Source: Branchiibius hedensis
GTDB taxonomy: Bacteria; Actinomycetota; Actinomycetes; Actinomycetales; Dermatophilaceae
Reading direction: 5' to 3'
Assembly: GCF_900108585.1 (NCBI RefSeq)
Contig: NZ_UESZ01000001.1
Coordinates: 930,001 to 994,000, forward strand
DNA: 64,000 bases
A program made the position numbers and the translations under genes. Shown here piece after piece: positions 26,520 to 35,160 of the stretch (the first letter of the stretch is position 1; the number at the start of each line of letters is the position of its first letter). The notes below the pieces were generated by a model. It did no database searches, was not told the origin of the DNA, and saw only the letters and a program-made list of their open reading frames with translations.

Positions 26520-27181
26520 GACTCCTGCGGGGCAAAGGGCAGCGCGATGACCGCATCCTCCACCTTGTCGCCGGCCGCGTGCTGGAATACCCGAATCCTG
26601 AACTGCTGCAATCGGTTCCACAGTTGCGGTCGGCTCTAGGCGAACAGCCGAGCGGCCCCACGGAGCCGCTACTCGGCGTACTGGACTATCTGGCCGGCGG
26701 GGATTTGGAGGTGTTGCGGCAGACCTATGTCGACACTTTCGATCTGTCGCGCAAACACGCGCTGTATCTGTCCTACTGGACTGACGGCGACACACGACGC
26801 CGGGGTGAGGTGCTCGGTCAGTTCAAGAAGGTCTACCGCGAGAGCGGTTTCTTGGTCGACACCCACGGTGAGCTGCCTGACTACCTGCCCATGGTGTTGG
26901 AGTTCGCGGCGATCGCCGACCCGGTCACCGGCCGCGAACTGCTGAGCACCTACCGGGCCAGCCTGGAACTGTTGCGGATCGCGCTGGTCGAGCACCATTC
27001 GCCGTACGCCGATGCCGTGGTGGCCGTGTGCGCGACGCTGCCGGGGCGTTCGCCGCAGACCCGCGCGGAGGTCATGGCGATGGCCGGTCTGGATGGCCCG
27101 CCCGGGGTCGAGTCGGTCGGGTTGGCGCCGTACGGGCGCACCGAACTCCCGTTGACCGCGGTGAGCGGAGGGAGCCGCTGA
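26516..27181 (+). CDS. narJ: Nitrate reductase molybdenum cofactor assembly chaperone
   Basis: The 221-residue helical TorD/NarJ-family chaperone holds apo-NarGH until cofactor insertion and membrane attachment. Family stretches are VAGRVLEYPNPEL, YVDTFDLSRKHALYLSYWTDGDTRRRGEVL and SGELPDYLP-like GELPDYLPMVLEF. It is not part of the mature enzyme. It is translationally coupled both to narH (ATGA overlap) and narI (TGATG overlap). Confidence 0.95.
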   Translation: MRLLRGKGQRDDRILHLVAGRVLEYPNPELLQSVPQLRSALGEQPSGPTEPLLGVLDYLAGGDLEVLRQTYVDTFDLSRKHALYLSYWTDGDTRRRGEVLGQFKKVYRESGFLVDTHGELPDYLPMVLEFAAIADPVTGRELLSTYRASLELLRIALVEHHSPYADAVVAVCATLPGRSPQTRAEVMAMAGLDGPPGVESVGLAPYGRTELPLTAVSGGSR

Positions 27182-27930
27182 TGGACGTGCTGCTGTGGGG
27201 TGTGCTGCCCTATCTGTGCATCGTCAGCTTGGTGGGCGGCACCATCTGGCGCTACCGCTACGACAAGTTCGGCTGGACCACCAGATCCAGCCAGTTGTAC
27301 GAGTCCCGGTTGCTGCGGATCGGCTCGCCACTGTTCCACTTCGGCATCCTGCTGGTCTTCTTCGGTCACGTGGGCGGCTTGCTGATCCCGGAGTCGTGGA
27401 CCGAGGCGCTCGGAGTCAGCGAGGGCATGTACCACTTCAACGCGTTGTTCTTCGGCATGATCGCCGGGGTCTGCACGCTGGTCGGGATCGGGATCCTGAT
27501 CTACCGCCGACGCACCACCGGACCGGTCTTCATGGCCACGACCCGCAACGACAAGCTGATGTACGTCCTGCTGGTCGCGGCCATCGTGCTGGGGCTGTGG
27601 ACGACTCTGGTCAGTGTCGGCGCGGGTAGTCACGCGCACAACTACCGGGAGACGGTCTCGCCGTGGTTCCGCTCGGTGCTCTATCTGCACCCGGACGTGG
27701 CGTCGATGGCCGCTGCGCCGATCCAGTTCCACATCCACGCGCTGGTGGGGATGCTGCTCTTCGCGGTCTGGCCGTTCACCCGCCTCGTGCACGCGTTCAC
27801 GGCACCGCTGCACTATCTGTTCCGGCCGTACATCGTCTACCGCTCACGGGACCAGGACGTCACCGGTGCGCGTTCGGCGCGGCCGGGCTGGAGCCCGGTC
27901 GGTACCTCGGACCGCGACCGGTCCCGCTGA
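27181..27930 (+). CDS. narI: Respiratory nitrate reductase gamma subunit
   Basis: The 249-residue membrane cytochrome b oxidises menaquinol for NarGH. About five helices are present. The paired heme histidines fall in LFHFGILLVFFGHVGG near the N-terminus and in IQFHIHALVGM near the C-terminus, as in NarI. The ATG shares one base with the narJ stop. A short polar C-terminal tail (after YLFRPYIVYRSR) is cytoplasmic. Confidence 0.95.
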   Translation: MDVLLWGVLPYLCIVSLVGGTIWRYRYDKFGWTTRSSQLYESRLLRIGSPLFHFGILLVFFGHVGGLLIPESWTEALGVSEGMYHFNALFFGMIAGVCTLVGIGILIYRRRTTGPVFMATTRNDKLMYVLLVAAIVLGLWTTLVSVGAGSHAHNYRETVSPWFRSVLYLHPDVASMAAAPIQFHIHALVGMLLFAVWPFTRLVHAFTAPLHYLFRPYIVYRSRDQDVTGARSARPGWSPVGTSDRDRSR

Positions 27931-27964
27931 TCTTCGAACTACCACCGTCAAAGGAGAGTGCGTG

Positions 27965-29179
27965 ATGAGCAGCAGCGCTGAGGAACCGGCCGCGGCCGAT
28001 CTTTCCGGGCAGGGCAAGAACCTGGCCCTGGCCACGTTCGCCTTCGCCGTCACCTTCTGGGCGTGGAACATCATCGGCCCGTTGGGGGTGCGGTACACGC
28101 AGGAGATGCATCTGTCGGGCACCCAGAAGGCGCTCCTGGTGGCGACGCCTGTCCTGGTCGGCTCGGTCGGGCGGATCCCCGTGGGGGCCTTGACCGACCG
28201 GTACGGCGGCCGGCTGATGTTCCCGATCGTCACCTTGCTGGTGGTGCCGTTCGTGCTGCTCGTGGCGGTCGCTGGTCAGGCCAAGTCTTTCACGATGATG
28301 CTCATCGTCGGCTTCTTCCTTGGCATTGCCGGTACGACGTTCGCGATCGGCATCCCGTTCGTCAACCAGTGGTACGCCAAGGACCGTCGCGGTTTCGCCA
28401 CCGGCATCTTCGGGGCGGGGATGGGCGGCACGGCGCTGTCGGCCTTCTTCACCCCGCGCATGGTGAAGTCCTTCGGATACGTGCCCACCCACGTGATCTT
28501 CGCAGTGGCCCTGGTCCTGACCGCGATCCTGTGCTGGCTGACAATGCGCGATTCGCCGCTGTGGAAGCCGAACAACGCGCCGGTCGGCCCCAAGCTCAAG
28601 GCTGCGTTGAAGCTGCCAGTGACCTGGCAGATGTCCTTCCTGTACGCCGTCGCGTTCGGCGGGTTCGTGGCGTTCTCCACCTACCTGCCGACGTACTTGA
28701 AGGACATCTACGACTTCGACCTGACGAATGCCGGCACCCGCACCGCCGGCTTCGCGATCGCGGCGGTGATCGCCCGCCCGGTCGGCGGTGTGCTGTCGGA
28801 CCGCATCGGGCCGCGCCAGGTGGTGGGCATCTCGATGCTGGGCACGGCTATCTTCGCCGCGGTCGTCGCCTTCCAACCGCCGTTGGAGTGGCCGGCCGGG
28901 ATCGCCTTCGTGCTGTTGGCGTTCTTCCTGGGCCTGGGCACCGGTGGCGTGTTCGCCTTCGTCGGCAAGCAGGCTCCCGCCGCCGAGGTGGGCACGGTCA
29001 CCGGTCTGGTCGGCGCTGCGGGCGGGTTGGGCGGCTACTTCCCACCGCTGATCATGGGCGCCACCTTCGGGATGGTGTTCTCCGGCTACGGCTTCGGGTT
29101 GATGTTGCTGGTGATCGTCGCGCTGATCGCGCTGGTGTTCACCTACACCGGGATCAAGGACCGCGGGCCGGCAGCCTGA
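27965..29179 (+). CDS. narK: Nitrate/nitrite MFS transporter
   Basis: The 404-residue major facilitator protein has about 12 helices. The nitrate signatures of the NNP family are visible: GIPFVNQWYAKDRRGFATGIFGAGMGGTA in the first half (positions 28351-28437) and GKQAPAAEVGTVTGLVGAAGGLGGYFPP in the second. Its position 34 bp after narI supports nitrate uptake or nitrite export for respiration. The ATG at 27965 follows AAAGGAG by eight bases; a GTG three bases upstream is an alternative. narK being last in the operon differs from the narK-first order of enterobacteria. Confidence 0.95.
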   Translation: MSSSAEEPAAADLSGQGKNLALATFAFAVTFWAWNIIGPLGVRYTQEMHLSGTQKALLVATPVLVGSVGRIPVGALTDRYGGRLMFPIVTLLVVPFVLLVAVAGQAKSFTMMLIVGFFLGIAGTTFAIGIPFVNQWYAKDRRGFATGIFGAGMGGTALSAFFTPRMVKSFGYVPTHVIFAVALVLTAILCWLTMRDSPLWKPNNAPVGPKLKAALKLPVTWQMSFLYAVAFGGFVAFSTYLPTYLKDIYDFDLTNAGTRTAGFAIAAVIARPVGGVLSDRIGPRQVVGISMLGTAIFAAVVAFQPPLEWPAGIAFVLLAFFLGLGTGGVFAFVGKQAPAAEVGTVTGLVGAAGGLGGYFPPLIMGATFGMVFSGYGFGLMLLVIVALIALVFTYTGIKDRGPAA

Positions 29180-29182
29180 TCC

Positions 29183-29662
29183 TCACCGGGTGGCCAGCAG
29201 CCCGGCCACCCAGATGAGCGCCACGATCACCGCGGCGGTCAATTCGATGGCGATGCTGGTGACCACGGCCTTCACCGCATGCTTGGTGGAGGTCCAGGCG
29301 TCGGCGACGGTCCGGGTGCGGCCGAGCTCGGCGATCAGCACGCCGACCACGAAACCGAGGAACAGGCCGACGACCGGGATCACGAAGAAGCCGATGATCG
29401 CGCCGACCGCTCCGATCAGGATCACCCGGCCGGGCACGCCGGCCGCGGCCATTCGTTTGCCGGGCACGGTGTACTGCACGATCCAACCGATCGCTGCCAC
29501 GACGCAGGCAGCAGCGAAGAACCACCAGGCGGTGCCGCCGGTCGACCACGCCCACAGCAGCACCCCGAGCAGGCTGAGGGCCAGGCCGGGCAGCACGGGC
29601 ACGATCAGACCCACGATGCCGACCGCGATCAGGAGTCCGGACAGGAGGGTGACGGGCTGCAC
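29183..29662 (-). CDS. DUF456 membrane protein
   Basis: The protein has about 159 residues with hydrophobic helices and the glycine-rich DUF456 pattern: GIVGLIVPVLPGL near the start, then GAVGAIIGFFVIPVVGLFLGFVVGVLIAELGR. Function is unknown; the glycine-zipper-like helices suggest a small integral membrane protein. The GTG at 29662 gives the best family-like N-terminus. Earlier starts up to 29689 would abut a terminator hairpin at 29691-29718 and lack a ribosome site. Confidence 0.85.
   Translation of the reverse strand: MQPVTLLSGLLIAVGIVGLIVPVLPGLALSLLGVLLWAWSTGGTAWWFFAAACVVAAIGWIVQYTVPGKRMAAAGVPGRVILIGAVGAIIGFFVIPVVGLFLGFVVGVLIAELGRTRTVADAWTSTKHAVKAVVTSIAIELTAAVIVALIWVAGLLATR
29188..29211. 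terminator. Palindrome at the narK/DUF456 convergent junction
   Basis: GGGTGGCC (29188-29195) and GGCCACCC (29204-29211) form a perfect 8-bp stem just after the narK stop, inside the last codons of the convergent gene. It may end transcription in one or both directions. Confidence 0.4.
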
Positions 29663-29690
29663 CGGCTCAGCCAAGCACACCGACGACAAA

Positions 29691-29718
29691 GCGGGACGGA
29701 CCCGAAGGTCCGTCCCGC
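29691..29718 (-). terminator. Strong intrinsic terminator after the DUF7455 gene
   Basis: GCGGGACGGACC (29691-29702) and GGTCCGTCCCGC (29707-29718) are a perfect 12-bp stem closed by a TTCG tetraloop on the minus strand. The stem is followed by CTTTGT in the direction of the gene at 29739-29945. Confidence 0.8.
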
Positions 29719-29738
29719 TGTGTCACACCTGATGCTGG

Positions 29739-29945
29739 TCAGCCCTCTTTGGGCTCCACCAGACGGTCCGTCTCGTCGATGACCTCTTCGGCCACGGCCT
29801 GCAGCTTCGGCAGGTGCTCACGCCCGTGGTGGGCGCAGAACAGAAGTTCGGTGTCGCCAGCAAGTCGGGCGCGGATGAATGCCTGTGCTCCGCAGCGGTC
29901 GCAACGGTCCGCGACAGACAAAGTAGGGGCGAGTGCAGTCGTCAT
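29739..29945 (-). CDS. DUF7455-type small zinc-ribbon protein
   Basis: The 68-residue protein contains DRCDRCGAQAF and LLFCAHHGREH, a Cys2/Cys-His2-like arrangement suggesting one bound zinc. It is a conserved small actinobacterial protein often found near topoisomerase genes. Here it is divergent from parE with 209 bp between the starts. The ATG follows AGGAGAGGAAG. Its cellular role is unknown. Confidence 0.85.
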   Translation of the reverse strand: MTTALAPTLSVADRCDRCGAQAFIRARLAGDTELLFCAHHGREHLPKLQAVAEEVIDETDRLVEPKEG

Positions 29946-30142
29946 GACGGTCTTCCTCTCCTCGAAAGCCCAATATCTCCTGCTGGTGCCAACAGTGAAT
30001 CACGCCAAACCCTTCCCGGATCGCACGTTGGGACAGTGGGTCCGGAGAATGTGTCGTAGGTCACCTGCTGCACACCCCCATCCCAACACATCCGGGTCGG
30101 CCGCGTCGTGTGGCGTGCACAGGACCGCCCCGGAGGAGGGTT

Positions 30143-30148
30143 TACCCT
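30143..30148 (+). promoter_or_regulatory. -10 box (TACCCT) for parE
   Basis: TACCCT is followed by six bases and the GTG at 30155, implying a leaderless parE mRNA. A GGAGGAGGG stretch further upstream is too far from the start to be its ribosome site. Confidence 0.5.
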
Positions 30149-30154
30149 GCGGTC

Positions 30155-32248
30155 GTGACCACCACCGCATCTTCGGCTCAGGACTACACCGCCCGGCATC
30201 TGCAGGTGCTGGAGGGGCTGGAGGCAGTCCGCAAACGGCCCGGGATGTACATCGGCTCCACCGACGAACGCGGTTTGATGCACTGCGTCTGGGAGATCAT
30301 CGACAACTCCGTGGACGAGGCCCTCGGCGGTTTCGGTGACGACATCCGGGTCGTGCTGCATCACGACGGCAGCGTCGAGGTGCGGGACAACGCCCGTGGT
30401 CTGCCGGTCGACATCGAACCGCGCACGGGTCTGTCCGGGGTGGAAGTGATCTTCACCAAACTGCACGCCGGCGGGAAGTTCGGCGGGGGTGCGTACTCCG
30501 CCTCCGGGGGCCTGCACGGCGTGGGTGCCTCCGTGGTCAACGCGCTCGCGGCCCGTCTGGACGTCGAGGTGGACCGGGCGGGCAAGACCTACGCGATGAG
30601 TTTCCGTCGCGGCGAGCCGGGGGTGTACGACGATCAGGGCGAGCCGTCGCCGGGGGCCCCGTTCACGCCGTACGTCAATAACAGCGAACTCCGGGTGGTG
30701 GGCAAGGCCAAGCGGGGCACGTCGGGGACCCGGATCCGGTACTGGGCCGACCCGCAGATCTTCGTCAAGAACGCCACCTACGACTGGGAGGGGTTGCTCG
30801 GGCGGGCGCGGCAGACGTCGTTCCTGATCCCGGGGCTGACCATCACGGTGCGCGACGAGCGCGGCGAGGAGCCGGTCGAAGAGCGGTTCCAGCACGATGG
30901 CGGGATCAGCGAGTTCACCGACTTCCTGGCCCCGGATCCGGCGGTCACGGACGTGTGGCGGCTGGACGGTTCGGAGACGTTCACCGAGACCGTGCCGGTG
31001 CTGGACGGCAAGGGGCACATGGTGTCCCAGGAGGTGGAGCGCGAGTGCGGTGTCTCGATCGCGTTGCGGTGGGGGACCGGTTACGAGACCACCATGCGGT
31101 CGTTCGTGAACATCATCGCCACGCCCAAGGGCGGCACGCACCAGACCGGCTTCGAGCAGGCCGTGCTGAAGGTGTTCCGCAAACAACTCGAGGTGAATTC
31201 GCGCCGGCTCAAGGTCGGCAGCGACAAGGTGGAGAAGGACGACATCCTGGCCGGAGTCACCGCTGTGGTGACCGTGCGCCTCGCCGAGCCGCAGTTCGAG
31301 GGGCAGACCAAGGAAGTGCTGGGTACGCCGGCCGTGCGGGCGATCGTCTCCCGTGTCGTCGAGCGTGAACTCACCGCCCGCCTGACCTCGACCAAGCGGG
31401 ACGACAAGGCGCAGTCGTCGCTGGTGCTGGAGAAGGTCGTCTCGGAGATGAAGGCGCGGATCAGCGCCCGGATGCACAAGGAGACCCAGCGCAGGAAGAC
31501 GGCGCTCGAATCCTCTTCTCTGCCACCGAAACTCAAGGACTGCCGGTCCACGGATGTGTCGCGCACCGAGCTGTTCATCGTGGAGGGCGACAGCGCGCTG
31601 GGCACCGGTCTGGCGGCGCGCAACTCCGAGTATCAAGCGCTGCTGCCGATCCGGGGCAAGATCCTGAACGTGCAGAAGGCATCGATCGCGGACATGCTCA
31701 AGAACGCCGAGTGCGCCTCGATCATCCAGGTGATCGGCGCCGGCTCGGGGCGGACGTTCGACCCGGAGATGGCGCGGTACGGCAAGGTCATCCTGATGAG
31801 CGACGCCGACGTCGACGGGGCGCACATCCGCACGCTGCTGCTGACGCTGTTCTTCCGCTACATGCGCCCGATGGTCGAGCAGGGCCGGGTGTACGCCGCG
31901 ATGCCGCCGCTGCACCGGATCGAGACCGTTGCGCAGGGCCGCGCCAAGGGTGAGGTGATCTACACCTACACCGAGCAACAGATGCGCACCACGATCCGCG
32001 ACCTGGAGCGCAAGGGTCGCTCGGTCAAGACGCCGCAGCGGTACAAGGGCCTGGGGGAGATGGACGCCCACCAACTGGCCGACACCACGATGGATCCGCG
32101 GCAGCGCACGTTGCGGCGGGTGTCGTTGAAGGACGCTGCCCGCGCGGAGGAGATCTTCGATCTGCTGATGGGTTCCAAGGTCGAGCCGCGCCGGGACTTC
32201 CTGGTGGAGTCGGCGGACTCGTTGGAGCGGGAGCGCATCGACGCCTGA
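30155..32248 (+). CDS. parE: DNA topoisomerase IV subunit B (GyrB-like)
   Basis: The 697-residue ATPase subunit acts with ParC to decatenate chromosomes. The GHKL ATPase part shows DNSVDEA, DNARGLPV and GGLHGVGASVVNAL; the TOPRIM part shows EGDSALG and MSDADVDG, and the C-terminus has RYKGLGEMDA. The alternative is a second gyrase B; a long ParC/GyrA homolog at 55838 is the likely partner. The GTG at 30155 is fixed by TACCCT six bases upstream. An IS481 element begins 10 bp after the stop. Confidence 0.93.
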   Translation: MTTTASSAQDYTARHLQVLEGLEAVRKRPGMYIGSTDERGLMHCVWEIIDNSVDEALGGFGDDIRVVLHHDGSVEVRDNARGLPVDIEPRTGLSGVEVIFTKLHAGGKFGGGAYSASGGLHGVGASVVNALAARLDVEVDRAGKTYAMSFRRGEPGVYDDQGEPSPGAPFTPYVNNSELRVVGKAKRGTSGTRIRYWADPQIFVKNATYDWEGLLGRARQTSFLIPGLTITVRDERGEEPVEERFQHDGGISEFTDFLAPDPAVTDVWRLDGSETFTETVPVLDGKGHMVSQEVERECGVSIALRWGTGYETTMRSFVNIIATPKGGTHQTGFEQAVLKVFRKQLEVNSRRLKVGSDKVEKDDILAGVTAVVTVRLAEPQFEGQTKEVLGTPAVRAIVSRVVERELTARLTSTKRDDKAQSSLVLEKVVSEMKARISARMHKETQRRKTALESSSLPPKLKDCRSTDVSRTELFIVEGDSALGTGLAARNSEYQALLPIRGKILNVQKASIADMLKNAECASIIQVIGAGSGRTFDPEMARYGKVILMSDADVDGAHIRTLLLTLFFRYMRPMVEQGRVYAAMPPLHRIETVAQGRAKGEVIYTYTEQQMRTTIRDLERKGRSVKTPQRYKGLGEMDAHQLADTTMDPRQRTLRRVSLKDAARAEEIFDLLMGSKVEPRRDFLVESADSLERERIDA

Positions 32249-32252
32249 GCGG

Positions 32253-32258
32253 TCTAGG
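32253..32258 (+). repeat. Left target-site duplication of the IS481 element (TCTAGG)
   Basis: TCTAGG directly precedes the left inverted repeat and is identical to 33359-33364. Confidence 0.85.
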
Positions 32259-33358
32259 TGTACTGCCCCGGGACGTTAGGAACGGTTCTCGGCCTGTCGG
32301 CGTGACTTGAGGAAGACCTCCGGGTGAGGTGTGAAGCGACGAAGCAAACACATCCCCAAACCCGGAGGTCCTCATGGTCCACGCTAATGCCCCGCTTTCT
32401 GCGACTGGTCGCCTGCGCCTGGCGCGGTGCGTGGTGGACGATGGGTGGCCGTTGCGGCGGGCCGCAGACCGGTTCGGGGTCTCGGTCACCACCGCGCACC
32501 GCTGGGCGGCCCGGTACCGCCAGCATGGTGCGGCGGGGATGTGCGATCGTCCCAGCCGGCCCCAGTCATGTCCGCACCGCACCAGTAGGCGCCGGGAACG
32601 GCGAGTCCTGGGGTTACGGGTTTCGCGGCGGTGGGGGCCGGCCCGGATCGCCTACCACCTGGGGATGAATCCGGCCACGGTGCACCGCATCCTGACCCGG
32701 TACCGGTGTCTTCGGTTGTCCTGGACGGACCCGGCCACTGGTGCCCCGGTACGGGCCGGTCGTCGAAAGGTGGTGCGCTACGAACGCGACGCCCCGGGTG
32801 ATTTGGTCCACGTGGACATCAAGAAGCTGGGCCGCATCCCCGATGGGGGTGGACACCGGGTCCATGGCCGCGCTGCGGGGAAAGCTAACTCCCGTGCTAC
32901 CTCCAGCAGTGGGCGGGGGTATGCCTACCTGCACCACGCGGTCGATGACCACTCCCGGTACGCCTACTCAGAGATCCTGGCCGATGAGAAGAAGGAGACC
33001 GCGACCGCGTTCATGCAACGGGCGGTGGCGCACTTCGCGCAGGTCGGGATCACCACGGACCGGGTGATGACCGACAACGGGTCCTGTTACCGCTCCCACC
33101 TATTCCGGAACATGCTGCAGGACCATGGGATCACCCATAAACGCACCCGCCCCTACACCCCGAAAACCAACGGGAAAGTCGAGCGGTTCAACCGGACCCT
33201 GACCGAGGAGTGGGCCTACGCCCGCCCCTACACCAGCGAGACCGAACGCGCCGCCGCGTACGAGGACTTCCTGCACATCTACAATCACCACCGCGCACAC
33301 ACCGCGCTCAAAGGTGGCTCACCCGCAGACCGCGTACCCAACCTGGCGGGGCACTACA
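32259..33358 (+). mobile_element. Complete IS481-family insertion sequence
   Basis: The element is 1100 bp. Its left end TGTACTGCCCCG (32259) and right end, read inward as TGTAGTGCCCCG (33358), match at 20 of the first 26 bases. The direct repeat TCTAGG lies immediately outside both ends (32253-32258 and 33359-33364). This is a 6-bp target duplication with a CTAG core, the preference known for IS481. One intact DDE transposase fills it. It inserted 10 bp downstream of the parE stop. Intact ends, duplication and reading frame suggest a recent insertion. Confidence 0.93.
32315..32370 (+). promoter_or_regulatory. Hairpin that would hide the transposase ribosome site
   Basis: GACCTCCGGGT (32315-32325) is perfectly complementary to ACCCGGAGGTC (32360-32370), which contains the GGAGG ribosome site of the transposase (ATG at 32374). 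In a long transcript entering from parE the site would be paired. A transcript starting inside the 34-nt loop would leave it free. Confidence 0.6.
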
Positions 33359-33363
33359 TCTAG
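32374..33363 (+). CDS. IS481-family DDE transposase
   Basis: The 329-residue transposase has an N-terminal helix-turn-helix (LRRAADRFGVSVTTAHRWAARY), a second DNA-binding region (ARIAYHLGMNPATVHRIL), and a C-terminal rve integrase core. The catalytic acidic residues lie in DLVHVDIKKLG, MTDNGSCY and VERFNRTLTEEW. The C-terminal motif HHRAHTALKGGSPADRV is typical. GGAGG sits just before the ATG. The last two codons lie outside the right inverted repeat, and the stop TAG comes from the duplicated target sequence. Confidence 0.96.
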   Translation: MVHANAPLSATGRLRLARCVVDDGWPLRRAADRFGVSVTTAHRWAARYRQHGAAGMCDRPSRPQSCPHRTSRRRERRVLGLRVSRRWGPARIAYHLGMNPATVHRILTRYRCLRLSWTDPATGAPVRAGRRKVVRYERDAPGDLVHVDIKKLGRIPDGGGHRVHGRAAGKANSRATSSSGRGYAYLHHAVDDHSRYAYSEILADEKKETATAFMQRAVAHFAQVGITTDRVMTDNGSCYRSHLFRNMLQDHGITHKRTRPYTPKTNGKVERFNRTLTEEWAYARPYTSETERAAAYEDFLHIYNHHRAHTALKGGSPADRVPNLAGHYI

Positions 33364-33364
33364 G
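33359..33364 (+). repeat. Right target-site duplication of the IS481 element (TCTAGG)
   Basis: TCTAGG directly follows the right inverted repeat. It contains the TAG that stops the transposase (33361-33363). Confidence 0.85.
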
Positions 33365-33478
33365 GACGTTACTTGACCCCCTCGGACTGCTTGTCTCCCT
33401 CGTGACAATGGTGGTCGACGCGTTGACGGACGCTGCGGGTGGGTTGGGAACCTGACAACGAGTCGAGAATCGCCGTCG

Positions 33479-33943
33479 CTACGGGCGAAGCAACGTCAGC
33501 GTGCGAGCAACGCACCCCGGATGCTTGGAGCTGTCCAGCTCGATAGCCGCGTCTGTATGAAGGACCTTCTCACCGTCAGCACGATCGTCGACAGCTACGA
33601 CCGTCAAAGTGAGGCGAACTTTCGAGCCGACCGGGACAGGCCTCGGAAAGCGCACCTTATCCAGGCCATAGTTCACCGCCATCGAAATGCCATCAAAGGT
33701 TCGCAGCTCAGCCTGCATGGCGGGCAACATCGATAACGTGAGATACCCGTGGGCGATCGTGCCGCCGAACGAGCTCTCGGCTGCGCGTTCCGGGTCGACG
33801 TGAATCCACTGGTGGTCCCCGGTTGCTTCCGCGAACAGGTTGACCCGGTCCTGCTCAACCGTGTGCCACGGGCCAGGCCCCAATGTGAGGCCGACCTGGT
33901 CGCGAAGATCGTTGAGGTTCAGCACTGTGGGCGGGACGGTCAT
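33479..33943 (-). CDS. MaoC-like (R)-enoyl-CoA hydratase
   Basis: The 154-residue hot-dog-fold protein hydrates 2-enoyl-CoA in beta-oxidation-type pathways. The hydratase motif FAEATGDHQWIHVDPERA provides catalytic Asp43 and His48. FGGTIAHGYLTLSMLP follows as in single-domain MaoC proteins. The ATG at 33943 overlaps the thiolase stop by ATGA. It is the last gene of a five-gene operon and supplies the hydration step between acyl-CoA dehydrogenase and 3-hydroxyacyl dehydrogenase. A longer upstream reading is a shadow of the thiolase gene. Confidence 0.9.
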   Translation of the reverse strand: MTVPPTVLNLNDLRDQVGLTLGPGPWHTVEQDRVNLFAEATGDHQWIHVDPERAAESSFGGTIAHGYLTLSMLPAMQAELRTFDGISMAVNYGLDKVRFPRPVPVGSKVRLTLTVVAVDDRADGEKVLHTDAAIELDSSKHPGCVARTLTLLRP

Positions 33944-35160
33944 ACGGCTCGCTCGAACACTGCTGCTAGGCCCTGCCCGCCACCGATGCACATGGTCTCT
34001 AGGCCGTAGCGGGCTTCGCGGCGGACCATCTCGCGGCTCAGGGTCGCCAAGATCCGCGCGCCAGTGGCGCCGACCGGGTGGCCGAGGGAGATGCCGGACC
34101 CGTGGACGTTGACGCGGTCGAAGTCGTCGGCTCCCAGCCCCCAGCTCGTCGTGACGGCGAGGACCTGGGCGGCAAAGGCCTCGTTCAGCTCGATCAGGTC
34201 GACCTCGGCGAGTTTCAGCCCGGCGCGCTCCAGGGCGACCTCGGTGGCTGGGACGGGTCCGAGGCCCATCGTGGCGGGGCCGAGCCCTGCCAGCCCCCAG
34301 GAGACGAGGCTGACGAGCGGTTGGAGGCCGAGTTCGTCGGCGCGGGCGCGGGTGGTGACGACGCACATGGCTGCGGCGTCGTTCTGGCCGCTTGCGTTGC
34401 CAGCGGTCACAGTCGCCTCGGGGTCGTCGCGGCCCAGGACCGGTCGCAGGGTGCTGAGCGATTCGACGGTCACTCCGAGGCGCGGGTGCTCGTCGGTTTC
34501 GACGACCACGTCGCCGCGACGGCTGGGGACCGTGATCGGGACGATCTCTTCGGTGAAGACGCCGTCAGCCTGGGCCTGGATGGCTCGCTTGTGGGACTCG
34601 ACGGCGAGCTCGTCCTGGGCGATGCGGCTGATGCCGAACTCCCGGCGCAGGTTCTCGGCGGTTTGCAGCATTCCGCCGGGCACCGGGTAGTTCTTGCCCC
34701 CAGCGGTCACCCGTCCTCGGCCAAGGCCGTCGTGGAGGGTGCTGCTGGCGGTGGTGCCCCAGCGGACGTCGAATGAGTAGTGAGGTACGTTGCTCATCGA
34801 CTCGACTCCGCCTGCCACGGCCAGGTCGATGTCGCCGGACTTCACCAGGCTCGCAGCGGTCAGGACGGCCTGCAGGCCGGAGCCGCAGCGGCGGTCGAGC
34901 TGCATGCCGGGAACGGTGACGGGCAGTCCAGCGTCGAGGGCGACGACGCGGCCGATGGCGGGGGCCTCGCTGGTGGGGTAGCTGTGGCCGAGGATGACGT
35001 CGCCGATGTGCTCGCCGGTCAACCCGGTCCGTACGACGAGCTCACGCAGGAGCTGTGCCCCCAGCTCGTCCGCTCCGAGCGGCTTCAGGGCGCCGCCGTA
35101 TCGGCCGATCGGGGTGCGGATCGGTTCGCAGATGACGATGTCGTCAGGGGAGGCGTTCAC
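33940..35160 (-). CDS. Acetyl-CoA C-acyltransferase (thiolase)
   Basis: The 406-residue thiolase cleaves 3-oxoacyl-CoA with CoA. The nucleophilic Cys92 is in [19 protein letters not shown] is the oxyanion region, [16 protein letters not shown] holds the catalytic His, and MCIGGGQG carries the C-terminal Cys. In this operon it would release acetyl-CoA and leave a shorter acyl-CoA, for example succinyl-CoA if the substrate is 3-oxoadipyl-CoA. The specificity is inferred from neighbours. It overlaps genes on both sides by four bases. Confidence 0.95.
   Translation of the reverse strand: MNASPDDIVICEPIRTPIGRYGGALKPLGADELGAQLLRELVVRTGLTGEHIGDVILGHSYPTSEAPAIGRVVALDAGLPVTVPGMQLDRRCGSGLQAVLTAASLVKSGDIDLAVAGGVESMSNVPHYSFDVRWGTTASSTLHDGLGRGRVTAGGKNYPVPGGMLQTAENLRREFGISRIAQDELAVESHKRAIQAQADGVFTEEIVPITVPSRRGDVVVETDEHPRLGVTVESLSTLRPVLGRDDPEATVTAGNASGQNDAAAMCVVTTRARADELGLQPLVSLVSWGLAGLGPATMGLGPVPATEVALERAGLKLAEVDLIELNEAFAAQVLAVTTSWGLGADDFDRVNVHGSGISLGHPVGATGARILATLSREMVRREARYGLETMCIGGGQGLAAVFERAV

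Noticed and set aside
29942-32074. A 710-residue minus-strand open frame over parE
   Set aside because: It is antisense to the well-supported parE and has no ribosome site or family motif.
33364-33478. A second IS end next to the IS481 element
   Set aside because: GGGACGTTA occurs both inside the left end and just outside the right end, but the shared stretch is only nine bases and no further element sequence follows.
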